From: Pigoraptor vietnamica | Lineage: Eukaryota; Opisthokonta; Filasterea | Direction of reading: 5' to 3' | Assembly: GCA_943704525.1 (NCBI GenBank) | Contig: CALSCQ010001076.1 | Location: 1 to 15,597 of the forward strand | Length of the DNA: 15,597 nt | Part shown: positions 8,713-15,597 of the stretch, piece by piece | Numbering within the stretch: the stretch's first letter is position 1 | Layout: every line of letters begins with the position of its first letter | Position numbers and translations under genes: made by a program | Notes under the pieces: model-generated | Database searches by the model: none | The model's input: only the letters and a program-made list of their open reading frames with translations | What the model was told of the DNA's origin: nothing

Positions 8713-10415
8713 ACGCACACACAGACACATACACACACACACACATATACACAAAAGATACAGACGCACACCAACACAAAGCCGCACTTACACTTCCGCC
8801 ATCATGCAGGCTCATTGCCACATGTCGCGGCGCGCGTGCGAGCACACACCTTCCGCGCTCCTTTGTGCTGCCCGACGAACAATATATGTTCTCGGAGGCG
8901 TGCCGTGCGTCGCCCTCCGCCCACTGGGTGCTCAAGCCCTGCAGCGCGGGCGAGGCGCGCGGGCTCTCGATCGTTCCCTCGGCCGTTTTGGCGGACGCGT
9001 GCGCGTCGGGGGCACTCGCGGTACGTTCTCCGGCAAACCTTCACGATCGTATCTGCCACGCAGCACAATAACTCGCACCCCCCTCTCCTTCCTTATATCA
9101 CGCACGACAAGCAGCTCTATAACTCGCCCCTCTCCTTCCTTATATCACGCACGACAAGCAGCACAATAACTCTCACCCCCCTCCTTCCTAATATCACGCA
9201 CAACAAGCAGCACAATAACTCTCACCCACCTCTCCTTCCTAATATCACGCACGACAATTACGATCGCTTAGTCTCTTCCTGCGCTACGAAACTCGAAGCG
9301 CGCTGTGGCGTGCGAGTACATTGAGCGCCCGCTGCAAATCGCGTCGTTCAAGGTCGACCTCCGCCTCTACGTCATGCTCTTGTCGCCGCCTCCTGCGACA
9401 ACGGATGCGTCGCGAAAACGAAGGTACTTTGCGTTCCTCTACCGGGAGGGACTGGTGCGTCCTGCCGCACAGCCGTTTGCTCCTCTCCCAGAGCGTGCCA
9501 GTGGTGCAGAGCCGCAGTCGTACGAGCTTGAAGCACACGTGACGAACAATTCGCTCACGACGCGCACTCGGCGGGATGTGCACGAGCGGAACATGTCTGT
9601 GGCTGCGCTGCGAAGTGTCGTTGGGGCGATGTGGTTTGAGCGCGCGTGGGAGGGAGTGCGGCTCATGGCGGCGGCGGTTGTTGAGGCAGGGTTGGTCCCC
9701 ATTGCGGCTGCCGTCGATGGCTTGGACGCCGAAGGTGGGCACAGTGCAGCCTTCAGCGATTGCTTCTAATTTGCGATAGTGTTCACCACGGTGCTTGTCG
9801 CGCGCTCCCATCCCACGCGTGTGCTTTCTCATTCGCCAGTGCCGGGTCGACGGACACGCGCCTGAACTGAGGACTTACTCTGATCCTGTCACCTTCGTCG
9901 AACTGATTGCAGTGGCGCCCAAGCGACTCGGTTTGTTTGAGCTGCTTGGTTTTGATGTCCTGCTGGACGAGGGCGGTCATGCGTGGCTGATGGAAGTGAG
10001 TTGCCGCTGCGTGCCACCGCGCAGTGCCTTGTGTGCTGCACCTTCCATTTCTTCGGTGTGCCTCTGTGCCTCTGGTGTCGCCCTTCCTCATACGGCTACT
10101 CTCCCGCGCAGGTCAATTCGATGCCGGACATTGCGGGTGCGTCCGCAGGCGGCGCCGTGCGACGGGAAGTGGCGCATGCGGTCAAGGGGCACCTTCTACC
10201 AGACGCATTTTCTCTACTTTGTCTCTCACGTGAAGGCGAGTGTCGCAATAGCGCGTTCTACTGACTGCCTGCGACCGAGTGAACCTGATTCGGTTCCGGC
10301 ACGTTATGACCGCTGTGTGGCACATACTGCAGGGACGTCATTTGCGCAAGATCATTTCGCTCTGTTGTCGTCCCCGTTTCCGACAACGACCTTTGAGTCG
10401 CTGGACGTCGGCTGA
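7537..10415 (+). CDS. CCCH zinc finger fused to tubulin-tyrosine-ligase-like (TTL) enzyme
   Basis: Exons 7537-7808, 8076-8151, 8331-8455, 8810-9020, 9299-9734, 9913-9995, 10112-10229 and 10333-10415 join in phase to 467 residues. Exon 1 carries a CCCH finger, C54-x8-C63-x6-C70-x3-H74, which usually binds RNA. The TTL domain starts about residue 84 in the same exon (GIRYALSG). It continues with VNHFPRSTELSHKD, FVLPDEQ, WVLKPCSAGEARG (Lys about 200), YIERPLQI, VDLRLYV, YREGLVR, HVTNNS, FELLGFDVLLDE and WLMEVN (Glu 401, Asn 403). These are the ATP-grasp marks of TTL/TTLL enzymes, which ligate Tyr, Glu or Gly to tubulin tails; the substrate here is unknown. ATG 7537 has G at -3 and +4, but a 5' exon ending at 7458 would also splice in phase at 7520, so the N-terminus may be longer. 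If the last intron is retained, the protein stops instead at TGA 10262-10264. Confidence 0.85.
7821..7987. repeat. 50-base tandem repeat in TTL intron 1
   Basis: Two almost identical 50-base copies at 7888-7937 and 7938-7987 share GTCGTTGTCTGTAGCAAACA and CACATGTGGG. A diverged copy at 7821-7872 begins GTCGGTGTCTGTAGCAAGAC. The array starts 12 bases after the splice donor. No coding potential is evident. Confidence 0.85.
8521..8754. repeat. CA/CG-rich dinucleotide array in TTL intron 3
   Basis: About 230 bases built almost only of CA with interspersed CG, first as regular CACACACG octamers and later as longer (CA) runs. It fills two thirds of the 354-base intron 8456-8809. All plus-strand pyrimidines are C apart from a few T, a strong strand asymmetry with Z-DNA potential. 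Long Val/Cys or Thr/His reading frames through it are artefacts. Confidence 0.95.
9060..9257. repeat. Four-copy minisatellite in TTL intron 4
   Basis: Units at 9060-9110, 9111-9157, 9158-9206 and 9207-9257 (47-51 bases) share GCAGCACAATAACTC, CTCCTTCCT, TATCACGCA and CGACAA. The array lies between the donor at 9021 and the acceptor before 9299. It is pyrimidine-rich on the sense strand. CTTCCTAATA in copies 3 and 4 resembles a branch-point sequence. Confidence 0.9.
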
Positions 10416-10447
10416 TGTGCCGCAAAATGCACTCAGCAGTAGTGTCG

Positions 10448-10481
10448 CCAAATGGCTGCCAGTCACCAAATGGCTGCCAGT
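10448..10481. repeat. 16-base direct repeat downstream of the TTL gene
   Basis: CCAAATGGCTGCCAGT occurs at 10448-10463 and again at 10466-10481 (period 18), about 35 bases after the TTL stop codon. It is probably in the 3' untranslated region. Confidence 0.85.
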
Positions 10482-10609
10482 TCAGTCACATTAAATTAGC
10501 GGGTTGTTCGCAGTGAATGCCACTGTGTCAGACCCATAATGCCATGTGTCTTCTCGCTCAGCAGCGCCGTGCACATGCACCCTGCCGCAGCAGTACAGCC
10601 GACGCGAGG

Positions 10610-10627
10610 TCACGTGACATCACGTGA
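10610..10627. promoter_or_regulatory. Paired CACGTG element upstream of DNA ligase
   Basis: TCACGTGACATCACGTGA, two TCACGTGA palindromes sharing spacing with the copy at 3159-3175 (17 bases identical). It lies 80-97 bases upstream of the ligase start codon. Likely a binding site for a bHLH or bZIP dimer; inference from the motif. Confidence 0.6.
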
Positions 10628-10630
10628 GTG

Positions 10631-10638
10631 TTTCCCGC
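10631..10638 (+). promoter_or_regulatory. E2F-like site upstream of DNA ligase
   Basis: TTTCCCGC matches the E2F consensus TTTSSCGC exactly, 69 bases before the ligase ATG and three bases after the CACGTG pair. E2F/DP control of replication genes is known in animals, plants and algae, so cell-cycle control of this gene is plausible. Not shown by the sequence alone. Confidence 0.5.
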
Positions 10639-10706
10639 CAGAATCCGAACTGCCAAAATGCAAAAGCCTGCGAGACAACCCGCCAAGTGCCTTGGACAGC
10701 GCAACC

Positions 10707-13700
10707 ATGCAGCGAAGCATCGCGTGAGTCCACTCGCGCGCGTGTATGCGCATGTGTGATGGCGTGCGCTCGTGCGTGTGCGCGTGTGGGTCTGTTGCGC
10801 ACAGGGGGTCTTTGGGGGGCATGTGCTATGTGCATTTGTATTTGGCGGGAGAGTTGCGCAAACTCACCCCTCTCGCGCTCGCAGCACTTTCTTCGCCAAG
10901 CCGGGCACTGCGGGCACCAAGAGTGCGAGGGCGCTCTCGGATACCGAGAATGTCGCGCCGGATGCCCCCAAGCTCAAGAGGCAGCGCGTGGACGAGAATG
11001 CTTCGGAAAAGGTGATCGCGCCCGTGGCCCCCTGCACCGCCGAGCCTGCGCGTGCTCCAGAGGCCCCCTCTGCACTGGCATCGCCCGCGAAGCAAGCGCG
11101 CAAGGCGGACTCTGGCGGCGCGGATGAGCCTCCGGGAAAGCGCGCGCGCGTGGAGACGGCGGAACCGGCCGCGAAAGCGCCGCGCGACTACCGTCCCGAT
11201 GACGAGGCGTACGACCCGGTTGCAAGCGCGTGCTGGGCGTCTGAGGAGAGGTGCGCTGCACTGTGCCCTGCGGTGGCTGTGCGTGATGTGCTTGTGCTCA
11301 CAATAGCGTCCGGTGGCTTGTCCAGCGTTCCGTACATGGCGCTCGCGAAGACTTTCGAGGCGATCGAGGCAACGACAAAGCGGTGTGTGTTGCGTGTGCG
11401 CGGCTGTGGGGAGAGCGGGGTGGGAAGGGGGCATGCGTGTGTTTCTGCGCTGTGAGTTTGGACGCTGCGTCTGCAGTCGTGCTCTGGCCAATTGGTTGCG
11501 CTGTCTCCAGGCTCAAGATCATCGAAACACTCGCCAACTTTTTCCGGAGCGTCATTGCGCTCTCGCCGCGCGACCTTGTGAACTGCATCTACCTCTGCAC
11601 CAACAAGGCGAGCAGCCGCTCGTGTTCTCAACCACCACGCAATGCCCCGGTGCTAATCTCCATTCGTAACGCCGCAGATTGCGCCCGACTATGCCGGCAT
11701 TGAGCTCGGTGTGGGCGAGGCGCTCCTCATCAAGGCGATTGCGGAGGCGACGGGTCGCACGCCCTCGGCCGTGAAGACAGATGCGGAGTCTGCCGGAGAC
11801 CTCGGAATTGTGGCGCAGGTGCGTATGGGCTGACGTTGTCATTGCGTGCACTTCGAGTGTTTGGATGGCCGTGGGTCTCGCGTGTCCTGCGTGCGTGCGT
11901 GTGCCATTCCACTGTTTCACTGTGCTATTCCGCCGTCGCAGGCCAGTCGCGTGAATCAGCGCATGATGCGGGCGCCCCCGCCCCTCACGGTCGCGAAGGC
12001 CTTTGCTACGCTCAAGGAGATTGCCTCCATGCAGGGGAATACGGTGCGTGCACCACACGGGCCGTTAAACCACCCACACACACACACACACGCACATGCA
12101 CAAATACGCACGTCAAACTCACAAGAACACACGTACGCACACACGGGCCGTTGGACCACCCGCAAACACTCAGAGCGCTGCAAGAGCACACACGTTCACC
12201 CTTGCACACACTTTACGGAGACTCAACCGACACGCACACACACACACACACAACACACTCACACTCGCCCTCACGTGCATCCTCGCTGGCGTTCTCATGC
12301 CGTGCACGACGCAGTCAATGGGGCGTAAGGTGGACAAGATCCGTTCAATGCTTGCCGCTTGTCGCGAGTCGGAGGCGAAATTCATTATCCGGTGCGTGTG
12401 CCCTTTTGGCGAGGTCTATGAGCCCTCGTCTGTGCGTCTTTTGCAAACACGCGTGCGGATCACTTCTTTGTGGTTGCGCGCATGTGCGTTGTTGAATGTA
12501 CGCGTCTGTGGCACTGCATGAGTACGTGAAGGAGCGACTGTGTACTCCCAATTGGCGTTTGCTGCTCTGTTACTCCTTTTTTGCTGCTGTGCCTGGGCTG
12601 TATTTCATTACTGAGTGTGCGATTCGCCCTCTCCTTTGAGCACAGATCGCTCCAGGGGAAGCTGCGCATTGGCCTGGCGGAACAGTCTGTTCTTGCGGCA
12701 CTTGCGCGCGCCGCTGTCCTTACGCCGCCTTCCGCCTGTGGGTCGCACTTGTGCGCGTGCAACACATATGCCGCCTTTTTGCCACGGTTTTGCACGCGCA
12801 TATCTTCACGCGTCCTGTCACAATTTTACGCGCCTTGCGTCATAATTGTGCGCTTGCATACACACTCACGTAGCCTCGCCCCTGGGGGCTGCACTTGTGC
12901 GCACACATCATGCGCATGATGATCTATGGCGCCCTTCTGTTCATCGCTCTCATCAACCTTCTGACCTTGCCTCGCCGACGCAGCGCGCCCTCTCGCCGTC
13001 CTCGACGCCCGGCGGTCCATGGACGACGCGACTTTTTCGGCGTCGTTGGAGGCCGCTGCGCTGATCGTCAAGACAACGTACTGGTGAGCGATTGGCAGAG
13101 CGGTGCTTGCGTGTGCCTTCTTGATTTTCTAGTGACCGCCCTCTTATGTCGCAGTGAGCTGCCCAACTACGAGGTCATTGTGCCTGTTTTGCTGAGCGAG
13201 GGTCTTGAGGCCTTGCCGCGGCGCTGCACCCTCACGCCCGGTGAGTGCACCCTTGCGACTACACCGCACACATACCTTGGAAAATATGCGAGAAGCAGCC
13301 CGACCGTTAATTGTTCTTTTGGGAGCCCTGTGCTGACCTGTGTGGCATGCACTTCGTGCGGGTTGTTGCAGGCATTCCCCTCAAGCCCATGCTCGCGCAC
13401 CCGACGCGAGGCATTGGCGAAGTGCTGAAGCGCTTTGAGGGAATGCTCTTTACGTGCGAGTACAAGTATGACGGAGAGCGCGCGCAGGTGAGTACCTCTC
13501 AACTGACTTGTTGTGCGTGTGGCAAGTAGGAGCTCATGCAGCAAGTGTCCTCTCTTGGGGTTCGGGAATTTCAATTGTTATGTACACGATGCATCGCAGA
13601 TACACCTGACGGAGAGCGGCCAAGTGCTCATCTACAGCCGCAACTCTGAGAATAACACGACCAAGTATCCCGACATTGTCGCGCGCATTCCGAAGGCACG

Positions 13701-15500
13701 TGACCTTATGGCATGCGAGCGATTTTCGTGCCGCGTCCTCGCCGATTCGTTTTCTCTGTGTCGGTGATTTGTGCGCATTCTGTCACGTCACGCGGAGGCT
13801 CACAGGCGTGGTTGTGCGTGGGGAGCGCAGGTAAAGGGTGCGGATGTGCGGTCGTGCATCCTCGACTGCGAGTCGGTGGCGTGGGACCGTGAGCGCAAGC
13901 AGATCCAGCCGTTCCAAGTCCTCAGCACGCGCAAGCGAAAGGTGTGTATGGGACGTCTCACTTGCACGTGCCGCCTTTCGGTGTGTTGTTCTTAGACAAG
14001 CTTTCGTCCTCTCTCTAATTGGCGTCTCCCGCACTGTTTTGCAGGACGCGGATGCGTCGGACATCAAGGTGCAAGTGTGTCTCTTTGCGTTTGACCTTCT
14101 CTACCTCAACGGACAGGTGGGCCTTCGGTTGTAGTGCATGACTTCTGTGCGCGCTGGGACGTTTGTGCTGACTGCAATTGCGCGCAGTCACTCGTGAAGG
14201 AGCCATTTGCCGCGCGGCGCGCCCTCTTGCGGCAACACTTCTCCGAGGTGGAGGGCGAGTTCATGTTTGCGAAGGGCAGCGACGCCGCCGACACGGAGAA
14301 GATTGAGGAGTTCCTCGACGAGTCCATCAAGGGTGTGTGTGCAAGCGCGTGCACGCCTGTGTATTGTGGCCATGAATGACCCCGTGCGCATATTGAAGAG
14401 ATTGCGATGTGCGTGCAATCATGACGTGCGTTTGTATCGCGTCGGCGTGCGTTGTGGTGCGCGCCGTGGGCTGACTGCATCACGCGCAGCCAATTGCGAA
14501 GGTCTGATGGTCAAGACACTCGAGGTCGAGGCCACGTATGAAATTGCCAAGCGCTCCCACAACTGGCTGAAGGCATGTACCTGTTGTGCGGCGTTTGCGT
14601 TTGCTTGCTGCTTCATATGCTCGCCCACCACACGAGAGTCTTGCACGTCTCTGCCGAGTGCTTTTGCGTCTTACACTTCAGTGCCTGTGCAGGTGAAGAA
14701 GGACTACATCGAGGGTGTGGGCGATACGCTCGACCTCGTTGTGATTGGCGGCTACAAGGGGAAGGGCAAGCGGACGGGCACGTACGGCGGCTTCCTTCTC
14801 GCATCGTACGATCCGGACAACGAGGAGTACCAGTGCATCTGCAAGGTGAGGTAACACGCGCGTGTCGTGCGTGGCGCTTAAATTATTGCCTGTTCCTCAT
14901 GTACTTGGTGCAAGTCATGCGTGGCGCTTCATGCATGGCGCTCGAACTAATGCCTGTTCCTTATGTCATGCATAGCACTCGAACCAATGCCTGTTCCTTA
15001 TGTCATGCATGGCGCTTGAACTAATGCGTGTCTCTCATGCACTTGGCGCAGATTGGTACAGGATTTAGTGACGAGGACCTCGCGAAGCACACGGCCTTCT
15101 TTGCGGATCACGTGATACCGCAGGCGCGACCCTACTATCGTTACGGCGAGGGCGTCGCGGCAGACGTGTGGTTTGATGCTGTGCAGGTGTGGGAGATCAA
15201 GGCCGCCGATCTTTCACTCTCTCCCGTCCACAAGGCCGCCGTGGGTCAGGTGAGAGACGCCTGTTCTTCGCCTGCATGTTCTCTACTGTGTTGCCCTGTT
15301 TTGAAGTTCCAATGACTCTTCAGTTGGATCCCGAGCGCGGCATTTCGCTGCGGTTTCCGCGCTTCATTCGCATTCGGGACGACAAGCGCCCGGAGGAAGC
15401 GACGACAGCCGAGCAAGTGGTGGACATGTACAATGCACAGCAGGTCGTGCAGGCGAACAAGGGCGCGGGCGGCGAGGCCGACGACGACGACTTCTACTGA
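10707..15500 (+). CDS. LIG1: ATP-dependent DNA ligase I
   Basis: Nineteen exons: 10707-10723, 10885-11250, 11326-11382, 11511-11607, 11678-11818, 11942-12043, 12315-12391, 12646-12737, 12984-13083, 13155-13240, 13372-13487, 13600-13695, 13831-13941, 14045-14116, 14188-14332, 14490-14572, 14693-14845, 15052-15249 and 15324-15500. All phases agree, giving 761 residues ending in TGA. The enzyme seals nicks using ATP, joining Okazaki fragments and finishing repair in the nucleus. MQRSIATFF at the N-terminus is a PCNA-binding box, which fixes the start. A basic, disordered region follows with KRQRVDE and KRARVE. The DNA-binding domain runs about residues 120-330 ([38 protein letters not shown]). 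Motif I is [10 protein letters not shown] with adenylated Lys about 410, then [13 protein letters not shown], motif [13 protein letters not shown], motif IV CEGLMVK, motif V NWLK/VKKDY, and motif [14 protein letters not shown]. The C-terminus is acidic (DDDDFY). Three introns use GC donors (11608, 13696, 14573). The gene looks intact. Confidence 0.97.
12070..12257. repeat. CA-rich tracts in DNA ligase intron 6
   Basis: Intron 12044-12314 holds CA runs at about 12073-12092 and 12233-12252, with CA/CG-rich sequence between. GGGCCGTT followed after 1-2 bases by ACCACCC recurs at about 12059 and 12145, suggesting local duplication. No coding potential. Confidence 0.75.
14867..15027. repeat. 37-base tandem repeat in DNA ligase intron 17
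   Basis: Clear copies lie at 14931-14967 and 14968-15004, with a partial copy at 15005-15027 and a diverged one at 14867-14903. Shared words are ATGCATGGCGCT, GAACTAATGCCTGTTCCT and TATGTC. The units contain CTAAT, a branch-point-like word. The true 3' splice site ACTTGGCGCAG at 15041-15051 has a near copy, ACTTGGTGCAAG, at 14903-14914. The intron therefore seems to have grown by duplicating its own 3' part. Confidence 0.85.
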
Positions 15501-15597
15501 CACGGCGATAAGAATGAACAAGAGACACCATGACGTGGCTGGACCCCAATTGCGTGGTACGCAATTCAATGTAGTACTGACCTTTTGGTCCCCCCCC

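Noticed and set aside
8430-8935. Long minus-strand frames of Val/Cys across the CA array
   Set aside because: They are translations of a TG dinucleotide repeat inside a TTL intron and have no protein character.
9060-9257. Array considered as a CRISPR
   Set aside because: Units are contiguous with no unique spacers, in a spliced eukaryotic gene.
9782-9912. CGCCAG acceptor at 9838 for TTL exon 6
   Set aside because: It requires phase 0, but the preceding exon ends in phase 1. The acceptor TTGCAG ending at 9912 fits.
11287-11306. Acceptor CACAATAG at 11306 for ligase exon 3
   Set aside because: It gives the wrong phase after the donor at 11251. The acceptor TTGTCCAG at 11325 keeps phase and the exact family spacing between the CW and VPY residues.

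Overview
The window is nuclear DNA from an intron-rich, GC-rich eukaryote, most likely a unicellular one. Conserved protein families can be read only after removing about 36 short introns (70 to 494 bases), and there are no bacterial operons, Shine-Dalgarno sites or bacterial promoters. I cannot place the lineage from the sequence alone. Splice sites have a character of their own. Donors are mostly GTG(C/A)G or GTGGG. About half the acceptors end in CGCAG. Four introns appear to use GC instead of GT at the donor.

Layout, left to right. (1) Bases 1-2542, minus strand: the 5' and middle part of a gene for a protein with two cyclic-nucleotide-binding domains. Its C-terminus runs off the left edge and its start codon is unresolved. 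(2) Bases 2543-3474: a divergent intergenic region with a double CACGTG site and a 20-base perfect palindrome containing an E2F-like core. (3) Bases 3475-5161, plus: a six-exon Arb2/FAM172A (ARB2A) family protein with an alpha/beta-hydrolase nucleophile elbow. (4) Bases 5162-5673: a spacer with a (CA)16 microsatellite and a TATA-like box. (5) Bases 5674-6183, plus: a two-exon gene for an unrecognised 143-residue protein. (6) Bases 6184-7536: about 1.35 kb with no confident gene, one possible short ORF, and a 16-base perfect palindrome near its right end. (7) Bases 7537-10415, plus: an eight-exon tubulin-tyrosine-ligase-like (TTL) enzyme with a CCCH zinc finger in frame at its N-terminus, which I judge an unusual architecture. 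(8) Bases 10416-10706: a promoter with a second copy of the double CACGTG site and an E2F-like site. (9) Bases 10707-15500, plus: a complete 19-exon ATP-dependent DNA ligase I (761 residues) with an N-terminal PCNA-binding box.

The genes do not form an obvious pathway. Ligase I joins Okazaki fragments and acts in repair. The TTL enzyme should modify tubulin or another protein tail. ARB2A-like proteins are nuclear regulators of RNA processing or chromatin. The tandem cyclic-nucleotide-binding protein is a second-messenger sensor. What links them in the DNA is the same 17-base element, CACGTGACATCACGTGA, in two promoter regions, a related palindrome upstream of the TTL gene, and many introns carrying private tandem repeats.

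All exon boundaries were set by hand from splice motifs, reading-phase agreement and family similarity recalled from knowledge. The ligase, ARB2A and TTL models keep phase across every junction. The least certain points are the first exon of the cyclic-nucleotide gene, the first intron of the ARB2A gene, and both ends of the TTL gene.
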